The notes beneath the pieces are model-generated. The model ran no database searches, was not told where the DNA came from, and saw only the letters and a program-made list of their open reading frames with translations. This document shows, in pieces, positions 6,121 through 12,679 of a stretch of 12,679 bases of DNA. Location: NCBI GenBank assembly GCA_934502905.1, contig CAKSVK010000105.1, positions 1 through 12,679 of the forward strand, written 5' to 3'. Source of the DNA: an uncultured Chitinophagaceae bacterium. Lineage in GTDB: Bacteria; Bacteroidota; Bacteroidia; Chitinophagales; Chitinophagaceae. A program made the position numbers and the translations under genes. The stretch's first letter is position 1. Each line of letters begins with the position of its first letter.

Positions 6121-7194
6121 TTATATCAGCACCGGCTGTCCTGTCCGGACAGATTCGTCACAGGCAAATGCGATCTTTAAGCTGTTGACGGCATCTTCCA
6201 TATGATCCGTCAGGTCTGTATTCTCACGAATGGCCTTCAGGAAATAGAGTTGCTCCCGGTTGCAGAGTTCCTGGTGATCGGGTTCGTCGGTCAGGTCGAT
6301 ATATTCATCCTTTTGGACGAACTCCTCCCTATCATTCAGGTCGGCATGGTGCACCAGCAGTGATTCTGTTTTGGTATGTGCTTCGATGGATCCCGATTTG
6401 CCGGCGCCGCCTGCTTCTTTGGCTACGATGGATACGGAGCCTTTGGGGCCAATCACATCTTTCACAAAAAAGGCGGTTTCGCTGATCATAGGTCCCCAGC
6501 CTGCTTCGTACCAGCCCACGGAACCATCTTCAAAACGGATCTGCAGTTGACCGTAGTTGTAATTTCCCGCAGGGATCTCTTCTGTGAGCCTGGCTCCGAA
6601 AGCATTTACCTGAACGGGTTTGGAGCGTGCCATCTGGCACATCACATCTATATAATGCACACCGCAATCTACAATAGGGCTCAGGCTTTTCATCAGGTTG
6701 CGGTGCAATGTCCACATCCTGCCGCTGCTTTGCTGGTTCAGGTTCATGCGCATTACCAGCGGCTTGCCCATTGTTTGCGACAGCTCTATGAATTTTATCC
6801 AGGAAGGATGGTGGCGCAGGATATAACCCACTACCAGCTTTTTGTTATATTTTTTGGCGGCAGCCACCACGTTTTCTGCACCTTCCACAGAATCGGCCAC
6901 TGGCTTTTCTATAAAAACATGACAGCCGTTTTGAAATGCTTTTATAGCAAATGTTTCGTGTGTATCGGGATAGGTAGAAATGCAAACAGCATCCGGTTTT
7001 GTTTCCGCCAGCGCTTGATCATAATCGTTATACAGCAGGTATTTCCCTCCTAATTTTTCATTCAGCAGTTCCTTTGTTTTCCCGGTAGATACCAGCCCGC
7101 AAATTTCAAATCCATCTAGGTTGTGGTAGGCAATAGCATGGGAAGCGCCCATATTACCGCAACCTACTACCAGTATTCTTATATTTTCTGCCAT
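6121..7194 (-). CDS. Gfo/Idh/MocA family oxidoreductase
   Basis: NAD(P)-dependent oxidoreductase of 357 residues, normal for the family, which usually acts on sugars, sugar acids or cyclitols. Seen: N-terminal Rossmann motif GCGNMG (11-16), the EKP motif with the cofactor/substrate lysine (E96-K97-P98) in HVFIEKPVADS, the Asp-x-Gly-x-His motif DCGVH (176-180, His180 probably catalytic), and RHHP near 127-130. There is no Tat or Sec signal, so it should be cytoplasmic, unlike the many exported members of this family in Bacteroidota. It is divergent from the cytochrome-containing dehydrogenase-like lipoprotein, separated by a 300-base repeat-rich gap, which suggests but does not prove a shared carbohydrate oxidation role. 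Substrate unknown. Confidence 0.93.
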   Translation of the reverse strand: MAENIRILVVGCGNMGASHAIAYHNLDGFEICGLVSTGKTKELLNEKLGGKYLLYNDYDQALAETKPDAVCISTYPDTHETFAIKAFQNGCHVFIEKPVADSVEGAENVVAAAKKYNKKLVVGYILRHHPSWIKFIELSQTMGKPLVMRMNLNQQSSGRMWTLHRNLMKSLSPIVDCGVHYIDVMCQMARSKPVQVNAFGARLTEEIPAGNYNYGQLQIRFEDGSVGWYEAGWGPMISETAFFVKDVIGPKGSVSIVAKEAGGAGKSGSIEAHTKTESLLVHHADLNDREEFVQKDEYIDLTDEPDHQELCNREQLYFLKAIRENTDLTDHMEDAVNSLKIAFACDESVRTGQPVLI

Positions 7195-7241
7195 AACAAA
7201 TGATAATATTTTAATGGTATAAAGCTGTAAACTTACTTAAA

Positions 7242-7455
7242 ATTGCTGATTGCCGATGTTGAGATGGCTGATTGGGCATACGATACTATACTGTACATCT
7301 CCCTCAGGAATCCTTCAATCAAAAATCAGCAATCAGGTTGTATTGCTGGTGGGTTATTTTGAGATTTTTGATTTGATATATGCTGTTATATCAGAAATCC
7401 TTCATCAGAAATTCTTAGATCCCCCATCAGAAATCAGAAATTACAAATCAAAAAT
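7242..7455. repeat. Intergenic short-word repeat field
   Basis: The gap between two divergent genes (7195-7494) is built largely from recurring short words. ATCAGAAAT appears four times (7390-7398, 7404-7412, 7426-7434, 7433-7441). ATTGCTGATT (7242-7251) pairs with AATCAGCAAT (7324-7333), and ATTTTTGATTT (7364-7374) pairs with AAATCAAAAAT (7445-7455). These arms could form large imperfect hairpins. Such irregular, non-tandem words resemble dispersed intergenic repeats rather than a CRISPR or coding sequence. The promoters of both flanking genes must lie at the edges of this field; no exact TAnnTTTG box was found for either. Confidence 0.7.
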
Positions 7456-7494
7456 AACTTCTTAGTTTTAGCCTCCCAAAACGTTTTACGATAT

Positions 7495-10140
7495 ATGAAA
7501 GTTTTCTTTTGCCCGCTTGTATTTTTGTTTTTGCTGTCTTGTGGTACCCAAAAACAGGAGGTTGTTTGTGAGCCGGCAGAAAGAAGCCCGGCGCTTGCCG
7601 CCATTGATACGCTGGCTGCCAGCCTGGGTTGGCCGGAAGAGCTGCAGATCAGTGGGTTTGCCGGCCCGGATATTATTCCCAGTCCTGCCTGCCTTTCCGT
7701 GGCACCCTCCGGTGAAGTATTTGTGGGTGTGGATATGATGGGCTCCCTCGGGAAAAGACCGGGAAAGGGAAGGATCATCAAAATGACAGATTGTAACAAC
7801 GACGGTACGCCCGACCGTTATACAGAATATGCAAAGGTGGATAATCCCAGGGGCATCATTGCCATGGGTGATAAGGTATATGTGCTGCATACCGTTTTTG
7901 AAGATACACTGGCTACAGGCATGGACCTGATCGTATTTGAGGATAAGGATAACGACGGCGTGGCGGATGGTCCTTCTCAGCCGCTCGTACAGCATATCAG
8001 CTCCTACCGGTTCATACAGAGCCGTGGCACAGACCACGCCACCAACGGCATACGCATGGGCATAGATGGATGGATCTATATTGCTGTGGGCGATTTCGGC
8101 TTTCATGATGCGGTAGACCGGGACGGCACAAAGCTCACTATGCTGGGTGGCGGTATTGTGCGGGTACGTCCGGACGGACGGGAAATGGAGATCTTTTCCC
8201 ACGGATCGCGCAACATATATGATATAGCTATTGATCCTTACATGAACCTGTTCACACTGGACAATACCAATGACGGCGGCGGGTGGAATACAAGATTCAG
8301 TCACCAGGTGCAGAACGGGGAATACGGTTACCCGATATTGTTCAAACATTTCACGGAGGAAATCATCCCGGCCCTGGTAGACCTGGGTGGTGGTTCCGGT
8401 ACCGGCGCTTTGTTTATGGATGATGCCTCCTGGCCCGAAAAATATAACCATGTGCCGATGATGTCGGACTGGGGAAGAAGCCAGTTGTATATCAACCGTG
8501 TGACGGCGGCCGGCGGCAGCTTTACGCAAAAGCAGGAAGAATTCATCAAGCTGCCGCAGATCACGGACCTGGATGTGGATGCATCCGGCAGGTTGTATAT
8601 GACCGCCTGGGATGGTGCCGGTTATACCGGTGATTCTACAAAAGGGTTCATGGTGCGTGCGGTGCCCAAAAACTGGGAATATAAAGCGTTCCCCGACCTG
8701 GCGGAAGCGTCTGTGCGTGAGCTGAAATCGCTGCTGGCTTCGGAGAGCGGCGCTGCAAGGCTGCATGCCCAGCAGGAACTGCTGCGGCGTTCCCCTAAAA
8801 AGGCTGCGGATGCAGGGTGGGCGCTGGCCTCAGATCCATCAAAACCGCTTCATATCCGCGTGGCGGGCATATTCACCTATGCGCAGGGCGCCGGGAAAGA
8901 CGGTATCAGGAAATTGCTGCAGTTGACGGAAGATGAGCAGGTAAAGGAATTTGCGTTGAAAGCCCTGGCTGACAGGAAAGCCTACCTGAAGGATGTGCCT
9001 TCGGAGCCTTTTGTAGCTGCTTTGAAAGATCCGTCCCAACGGGTACAAATAGCCGCTATTATCGGACTGGAACGTTTGAGCAGGACTGAAACCGCTGCTG
9101 CGCTGCTGGAAGTGCCGGTGCCGGCTTCTTTTATAGCACCACCCAAAGGAGAGGAGGGACCCCACGCCAATCCTGATCCTGATATCATCCCCGCACACCT
9201 GGCGGCCAGCGCACTGGCGGAAATGAAAGCGATAGATGCGTGCCTGGCAGAAGTGGGCGGAAAGAACAGCACCCTGGCGTTATGGGCATTGCGTTATATG
9301 CACGATACCAAAGCCGTGGAGGGACTGATAGCCGCTTACAATAAAGCCACAGAAACTTCACTGAAAAAAGATATTATTACTACACTTGCCCGCCTGTATA
9401 CCAAAGAAGCCCCTTATGACGGCTCCTGGTGGTGGAGCACCCGCCCGGATACACATGGACCTTATTATAAAGCTATTACCTGGGAAGGATCCGATGCCAT
9501 ACAGGCTTTCCTGGAAAAGGAGTGGGAACAATCGGATGTGGCAGTTAAAGCTTCCTTCGCAGACCTGAACGAGAAATTCAGGATGGGTATCAACCGGTTT
9601 GGCGGTGCAGAGCTGGCAGAGGTGAAGGAAGAAATGAAAGTTGATCTCGACAAGATCCGTAACACCAAAGGACAGATCGGGAAGACGTCGATTGAGGATG
9701 TGATGCTGGCAATTGAAAAAATAAAAGGAGATCCCGAGCTGGGTAAAAATCTGTTTGTGCAGCAGGGGTGCGTGGCTTGTCACAGTGTGAAAAAAGGAGA
9801 GGCGCTGAAGGGGCCTTTTATGGGGCAGATAGGGGCGATCATGAGCAGGCAGCAGATCGCAGAGTCGATCCTGAAACCGAATGCTTCCATCTCCCAGGGG
9901 TTTGCCACTGTACTGATCACTACAAAAGATGGAAAAAGCATTATGGGCTTTGTAACCGGGGAGTCGGGTACCAAGCTTACATTACGCGATATCAGCGGTA
10001 CTTCCTATACTGTTAATACAAAGGATATTGAAAGCAGGAAAGAAATGGAAAACTCCATGATGCCTCCAGGGCTGGCAGATGCTTTGTCTTTTGAAGAGTT
10101 CGCTTCGCTGATCACGTATTTGTCGCAGCAGAAGGGATGA
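7495..10140 (+). CDS. Lipoprotein with sorbosone-dehydrogenase-like propeller, HEAT-like repeats and c-type cytochrome domain (PVC-type CxxCH protein)
   Basis: An 881-residue exported electron-transfer protein. The signal peptide ends in a lipobox FLLSC, so the mature N-terminus is probably lipidated Cys16. Residues about 40-398 resemble the sorbosone/glucose dehydrogenase beta-propeller of the Pirellula/Verrucomicrobium type (TIGR02604-like). Landmarks are RGTDHATNGIRMGIDGWIY and SHGSRNIYDIAIDP, plus two Ca-binding-type loops, DCNNDGTPD (99-107) and DKDNDGVAD (150-158). Residues about 402-725 are helical and HEAT-like. The last about 135 residues are the heme domain: C759-V-A-C762-H763 binds heme c, and M855 or M856 in MMPPG is the likely distal ligand. 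It should oxidise a sugar or alcohol at the envelope and pass electrons to the respiratory chain; the substrate is not known. G+C is visibly higher than in neighbours. Divergent from the Gfo/Idh gene. Confidence 0.93.
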   Translation: MKVFFCPLVFLFLLSCGTQKQEVVCEPAERSPALAAIDTLAASLGWPEELQISGFAGPDIIPSPACLSVAPSGEVFVGVDMMGSLGKRPGKGRIIKMTDCNNDGTPDRYTEYAKVDNPRGIIAMGDKVYVLHTVFEDTLATGMDLIVFEDKDNDGVADGPSQPLVQHISSYRFIQSRGTDHATNGIRMGIDGWIYIAVGDFGFHDAVDRDGTKLTMLGGGIVRVRPDGREMEIFSHGSRNIYDIAIDPYMNLFTLDNTNDGGGWNTRFSHQVQNGEYGYPILFKHFTEEIIPALVDLGGGSGTGALFMDDASWPEKYNHVPMMSDWGRSQLYINRVTAAGGSFTQKQEEFIKLPQITDLDVDASGRLYMTAWDGAGYTGDSTKGFMVRAVPKNWEYKAFPDLAEASVRELKSLLASESGAARLHAQQELLRRSPKKAADAGWALASDPSKPLHIRVAGIFTYAQGAGKDGIRKLLQLTEDEQVKEFALKALADRKAYLKDVPSEPFVAALKDPSQRVQIAAIIGLERLSRTETAAALLEVPVPASFIAPPKGEEGPHANPDPDIIPAHLAASALAEMKAIDACLAEVGGKNSTLALWALRYMHDTKAVEGLIAAYNKATETSLKKDIITTLARLYTKEAPYDGSWWWSTRPDTHGPYYKAITWEGSDAIQAFLEKEWEQSDVAVKASFADLNEKFRMGINRFGGAELAEVKEEMKVDLDKIRNTKGQIGKTSIEDVMLAIEKIKGDPELGKNLFVQQGCVACHSVKKGEALKGPFMGQIGAIMSRQQIAESILKPNASISQGFATVLITTKDGKSIMGFVTGESGTKLTLRDISGTSYTVNTKDIESRKEMENSMMPPGLADALSFEEFASLITYLSQQKG

Positions 10141-10278
10141 GGGGAGAGTGGGGAGTAGTTGGTAATGGAATGAACAGTTTAATTACAGGATGCAAGACAC
10201 AGGATGCAGGTTGGGAGGGGAGAACAGGACGTGGACAGGATACGTGTTATACGATTGCAAGATACAGGTCGCAGGGGA
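10141..10278. repeat. Intergenic word repeat (CAGGATGCAAGACACAGG family), left field
   Basis: After the large gene stop the sequence becomes a G/A-rich chain of variants of 'aggatgcaagacacagga' and 'gcaggttg' (10186-10213, then more decayed copies up to 10278). GATGCAAGACACAGGAT at 10189-10205 is repeated exactly at 10495-10511. No gene, and no terminator with a T-run, is seen here. The right boundary at about 10278 abuts the HxlR remnant. Confidence 0.7.
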
Positions 10279-10437
10279 GACGGACTGATTAATAGAAAAG
10301 TATTTCACGAGGTACCCCCAAAAGTAGAGTATTCGTTATCGGAAACCGGTAAGGAATTGATACCATTTATCAGCCACTTAAACGATTGGGGTATTAAAAA
10401 AATGAGAAAAAAAAAGCTTCTATTAAAAGGCTGCTAA
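10279..10437 (+). pseudogene. Remnant of HxlR-family transcriptional regulator (3' part only)
   Basis: From 10279 the frame reads DGLINRKVFHEVPPKVEYSL, then SETGKELIPFISHLNDWGIKKM, which is the conserved wing and C-terminal helix of HxlR-type winged-helix regulators (family pattern: DGL-x-x-R-x-x-x-E-V-P-P-x-V-E-Y-S-L-T-x-x-G-x-x-L-x-P-x-x-x-x-x-x-x-W). The upstream part, including the cysteine-containing N-terminus and recognition helix, is missing. In its place is intergenic repeat sequence that happens to stay open back to an ATG at 10204. The remaining 50-odd residues cannot make a working DNA-binding domain. The 3' end keeps its stop at 10435-10437. It is bracketed by exact 17-base direct repeats, suggesting loss of the 5' half together with repeat spread. 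Confidence 0.82.
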
Positions 10438-10600
10438 AAACATCAATAGCTATACCCATAGAAAGAGACACAGGAGGGAGGATACAGGATTCAAGATGCA
10501 AGACACAGGATAAAATCTGCCGCCTGCATTTTGCAACCTGTGACCTCAAACTTGCGACTTCAATGCCCAGGACGCAGGTTGCAGGTATATCGCGATAAGG
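10438..10600. repeat. Intergenic word repeat, right field
   Basis: A second set of the same words: GATGCAAGACACAGGAT at 10495-10511 matches the left field exactly. TGCAACCTG (10532-10540) and CAGGTTGCA (10575-10583) form a 9-base inverted repeat enclosing 'acttgcgacttcaatgcc'. Orientation flips within the field (gcaacctgtgacc versus caggttgcagg), so it can fold back on itself. No open frame of note is present. Confidence 0.68.
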
Positions 10601-10601
10601 G

Positions 10602-10663
10602 TATATACAAAATTATACACCTGAAAGCTTTTTTTGTATAATTATTGTATATGTTTTTATACA
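10602..10663. promoter_or_regulatory. Cluster of TGTATA-type sites upstream of the HTH gene, probable operator
   Basis: Three related sites lie 23-84 bases before the HTH start. TGTATAATTATTGTATATG occurs at 10635-10653. A near-identical copy in inverted orientation (TGTATAATTTTGTATATA on the minus strand) is at 10602-10619. TGTATA-N6-TATACA forms an inverted repeat at 10646-10663. Paired, inverted sites in the promoter region of a small HTH gene suggest autoregulation. The region is A+T rich, so part of the similarity may be chance. Confidence 0.5.
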
Positions 10664-10685
10664 TATATGTTGCTTTCTTTACCCT

Positions 10686-11051
10686 GTGGGTAATAAAAGA
10701 ACCAGATTAAATCGCGGGCAGGTATTGGCTGTAAAGGTGGAAGCAACGGGGCTCAATAAGGAAGAAGTTGCCAGGAAGGCAGGCTATTCAAGGGCTTCCT
10801 ATTATAAGCATATTGAAAAACCGGATCTTTCCTATTATATCCTTATTGCATATGGTAAGGCTATTAAACATGACTTTACAGAGGAGTTTCCGGATATGCC
10901 CCGGTACGTGCTGGAAGATCCTGAAGAGTATTACGGAACACCCAAAACGCTGGATGACGCCATACATATCATAGCGTCATGGAAAAACAAGTATATTGAG
11001 CTGCTGGAAAAATACAATCAACTGATAGAGGGACAAATTGAAAAAAAATAA
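10686..11051 (+). CDS. Small HTH transcriptional regulator with C-terminal coiled coil
   Basis: A 121-residue protein that begins with GTG at 10686; no in-frame ATG lies upstream, and the next Met is far inside. Residues about 8-58 look like a DNA-binding helix-turn-helix of the XRE/phage-regulator kind: LNKEEVARKAGYSRASYYKH (24-43) has helix-turn-recognition-helix spacing, with SRASYYKH as recognition helix. A linker PRYVLEDPEEYYGTP follows, then a helix from about 88 to 119 (TLDDAIHIIASWKNKYIELL and onward) that looks like a coiled-coil dimerisation segment. The role is unknown; a local repressor is the likeliest guess given the repeated sites at 10602-10663. It converges with the 54-residue membrane protein gene. 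Confidence 0.82.
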   Translation: MGNKRTRLNRGQVLAVKVEATGLNKEEVARKAGYSRASYYKHIEKPDLSYYILIAYGKAIKHDFTEEFPDMPRYVLEDPEEYYGTPKTLDDAIHIIASWKNKYIELLEKYNQLIEGQIEKK

Positions 11052-11167
11052 TATTGTTTCCTTTTCTAAGAACTTCTCTGCCCCGCAGTGCGCCACCCAG
11101 GCATAACGTTATGTCGTGAATTCTCCGGGAAAAATATTTTTGTTGTTATAACATATTAATGCAAGGT
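11052..11167. other. Spacer between convergent genes with perfect palindrome
   Basis: Holds CATAACGTTATG (11102-11113), a perfect 12-base palindrome, and GTTATAAC about 30 bases further on. No T-run follows the first, so a bidirectional terminator is not clear. Nothing else is recognised here. Confidence 0.4.
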
Positions 11168-11332
11168 TTATTTCAGCAGGCAATAGTAAATGACAACCCA
11201 AATGGCAATAAAGAACAGTGCGGGGTACAATACGGTCTTGATTTTTTTCATATCTTTTTTTATGACCAGGAGATATAAGACGTAAACGATAAATATTGAT
11301 TTAAATGCTATCGGCGCAAATGGATATGTCAT
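11168..11332 (-). CDS. Small two-helix membrane protein, 54 residues
   Basis: An open frame from ATG at 11332 to TAA at 11168-11170, encoding 54 residues. It starts MTYPFAPIAFKSIFIVYVLY and ends in IAIWVVIYYCLLK. Two membrane helices are plain (about 8-24 and 34-53), joined by a strongly basic loop, KKDMKKIK (25-32), with a Lys after the second helix. The sharp hydrophobic/basic pattern suggests both ends face out of the cytoplasm, or a hairpin insertion with the loop inside. I do not recognise the family. Its length is below most gene-calling limits, so it may be missing in related annotations. There is no clear promoter box or ribosome site, as is common in this group. Confidence 0.68.
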   Translation of the reverse strand: MTYPFAPIAFKSIFIVYVLYLLVIKKDMKKIKTVLYPALFFIAIWVVIYYCLLK

Positions 11333-11587
11333 ACTATCTTGTTTTATACAGGTGGATGGTTAACCCGGCGCTAATCCGTATTATTTTATGATGCTGAAGG
11401 TATAAAATTTTCTGCCGGCAGTCAGCCGGAAGTGAAACGGGTGCATTTGCTTTTGGTGAGAACTGCTCTCATCGGGTCAAAACCAGGGATGAACACATGC
11501 CGCAATAAAAGCTGGAATACAATAGCATTACTGTTGATAACTTCAATGCCCAGACCAACTATTGGCAATACATATGCCGGTGTATTT
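11333..11587. other. Intergenic stretch, possible decayed coding sequence
   Basis: No intact gene is supported. On the plus strand one frame reads AFAFGENCSHRVKTRDEHMPQ in two pieces with its neighbours (11443-11505), meets TAA at 11506-11508, and continues open as KLEYNSITVDNFNAQTNYWQ. It reads like protein but is unrecognised, and may be a relic. An 81-codon ATG frame at 11432-11677 runs into the facing gene and lacks protein-like composition, so it was not called. No promoter for the 54-residue gene is clear. Confidence 0.35.
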
Positions 11588-12679
11588 TTAATTATTTCGC
11601 TTATTCTTCAAGGCTGTAAGGTAGTCGATAATTGGGACGTCAAAGTCTATTTTGAAAAACGAGTTCTTTGCATTTAAACCATCCTTATATACAAAACCAA
11701 CTCCAGCTGAAAATTCAAGTCCATTGAAGAATACTAACCCGATGTTTGAGCCAAGATATCCAAAATCAAAATTATGATTTGTTTTTAGGTTTAAAACATT
11801 ATAAAGTAGTCCGCTACCATAAACATTGTAATATACACTTGAGATTAAAGGCTTTGTTTGAGGCTCTGTCCAAACGTAATTTTTACCATGCCACTTGTAA
11901 ACTTCACCTGGTCCAAAAGCATGTGTATAACCTCCATCCCAAACTTTTACTCTAAATCCAATTTTTTCGGACGCTAAATTAATATTTTTTAAAGCCGCCG
12001 GAGCTCCGTTAACAATATCAAGTTGATTATTGTTGTTGAGGAAAAAACCATTTGCAGCCCCTATTGTGAGGAATAAACGAGGATTAATAAACCAGGCAGC
12101 AGAAGAAATAGAACTTCTTTTATTTTTAGTAACAAATTCTTTGTCTAATGATAGTATAAGTGATTCTACATCTACATATACCTGATTTATCGCTTGGTTG
12201 TCATCAAAGCCAAAATGAGTATTTTCGGTAACAAGATTAATAAGGCTTTTTACTACGTTTTGGTCGAAAAGATAATCTGTTTTATTAGCAAATTCTATAA
12301 GCAGCAGTTTAATGTCGTTAATTTGGTCTTCGGAAAGTGTTGTAAAACCATTTGCATTTTTCTTTAATCCCGCTACAACTTTTAAAATTGGATCAGTTCC
12401 ACCTGTTGCATATGCTATAAAATTAGCAACCTGACCATTCATATCAGTTATTAGTTGGATAAGCGTTGTTGAGTTTCCAAGCATATCGGTGAATGGTAAG
12501 GTGTTAAACTTTGAATTATTGATAAGTCCGATTGAGGTGTACCATTTATTTATTTCCGATGAGGTAATCGGTCTTTTAAAATAAAAGCTATCTTGTATTG
12601 ATTTACTTTTTGATAAAACATCAAATGCGGCTTCCATATAAAAGTTAAGCATTTGAAGATTGTTAGTATCCTTATTACG
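11588..12679 (-). CDS. Unrecognised A+T-rich protein, C-terminal 363 residues (partial, 5' end outside window)
   Basis: An open frame runs from the right edge to a TAA at 11588-11590, giving 363 residues without a start. The Met at 12652 is probably internal because the frame stays open before it (RNKDTNNLQM). Two parts are seen: an Asn/Lys-rich, mostly helical first half (NINDIKLL-type segments, DVESLILSLDKEFV), and a second half with alternating aromatic and Gly-rich strands, such as WFINPRLFLTIGAANGFFL, ISSVYYNVYGSGLLYNV, and NIGLVFFNGLEFSAGVGFVY. The second half ends in DFDVPIIDYLTALKNKRNN, suggesting a beta-barrel-like or outer-surface domain. No catalytic motif is evident. A+T content is clearly above that of the rest of the window, pointing to transferred DNA or a rapidly evolving accessory gene. 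Function unknown. Confidence 0.8.
   Translation of the reverse strand, partial: RNKDTNNLQMLNFYMEAAFDVLSKSKSIQDSFYFKRPITSSEINKWYTSIGLINNSKFNTLPFTDMLGNSTTLIQLITDMNGQVANFIAYATGGTDPILKVVAGLKKNANGFTTLSEDQINDIKLLLIEFANKTDYLFDQNVVKSLINLVTENTHFGFDDNQAINQVYVDVESLILSLDKEFVTKNKRSSISSAAWFINPRLFLTIGAANGFFLNNNNQLDIVNGAPAALKNINLASEKIGFRVKVWDGGYTHAFGPGEVYKWHGKNYVWTEPQTKPLISSVYYNVYGSGLLYNVLNLKTNHNFDFGYLGSNIGLVFFNGLEFSAGVGFVYKDGLNAKNSFFKIDFDVPIIDYLTALKNKRNN

Noticed and set aside
6376..7053. 225-codon plus-strand frame
   Set aside because: Complement of the Gfo/Idh gene, whose motifs are unambiguous; no protein family features.
7390..7441. CRISPR-like array of ATCAGAAAT
   Set aside because: Repeats are 9 bases, irregularly spaced and overlapping, without unique spacers of constant length.
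7486..8766. Long open frame of 426 codons on the minus strand
   Set aside because: Antisense to the large lipoprotein gene; the composition (many His, Arg, Cys and Ile with no recognisable motif) is what the complement of a G+C-richer gene gives.
10204..10278. ATG and first 25 codons before the HxlR homology as a true N-terminus
   Set aside because: These codons are the intergenic repeat words read in frame and have no HxlR similarity.
11432..11677. 81-codon plus-strand frame
   Set aside because: Overlaps the end of the facing A+T-rich gene and has no domain; probably chance.

Overview
The window looks like chromosomal DNA of a Bacteroidota bacterium, probably near Chitinophagaceae. Three promoters match the Bacteroidota -7 consensus TAnnTTTG, Shine-Dalgarno signals are weak or absent, and protein features such as a lipoprotein cytochrome of the CxxCH/HEAT type and short word-like intergenic repeats fit this group. 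The family-level placement is inference from style, not from a marker gene. No rRNA, tRNA, CRISPR array, insertion sequence or transposase was seen.

Left part (1-2640, all minus strand): a zinc alcohol dehydrogenase with an N-terminal twin-arginine signal runs off the left edge. Behind it are an AraC-family regulator and a class I glutamine amidotransferase-like protein. The dehydrogenase and the AraC gene have nearly identical promoter architecture: a 37-base element (34 of 37 identical) with two direct half-sites 22 bases apart, exactly 20 bases upstream of an identical TAATTTTG box. This suggests that AraC controls itself and the dehydrogenase. It is the clearest regulatory signal in the window.

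Middle-left (2979-5454): a membrane-anchored metallophosphoesterase and a short-chain dehydrogenase form a minus-strand operon. A MerR-family regulator is encoded divergently. An inverted repeat GTTAGTT-N4-AACTAAC lies inside the spacer of the dehydrogenase promoter, where MerR proteins usually bind.

Middle (5479-10140): a small secreted, possibly outer-membrane, protein is followed by a Gfo/Idh/MocA oxidoreductase on the minus strand. Divergent from the latter is a large 881-residue lipoprotein with a sorbosone-dehydrogenase-like propeller, a helical HEAT-like middle and a C-terminal c-type cytochrome domain. The pair suggests sugar or polyol oxidation, with the large protein outside the cytoplasm.

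Right part (10141-12679) is accessory in character. It holds two families of short intergenic repeats (a third repeat field lies at 7242-7455), a 5'-truncated remnant of an HxlR regulator bracketed by exact 17-base direct repeats, and a small HTH regulator preceded by a cluster of TGTATA-type sites. It also holds a 54-residue two-helix membrane protein too short for usual gene-finding cut-offs, and the C-terminal part of an A+T-rich unrecognised protein that leaves the window on the right.

Nothing here is recognisable as a complete new defence or metabolic system. The best leads are the duplicated AraC operator, the MerR operator, the HxlR remnant within its repeats, and the HTH operator cluster.
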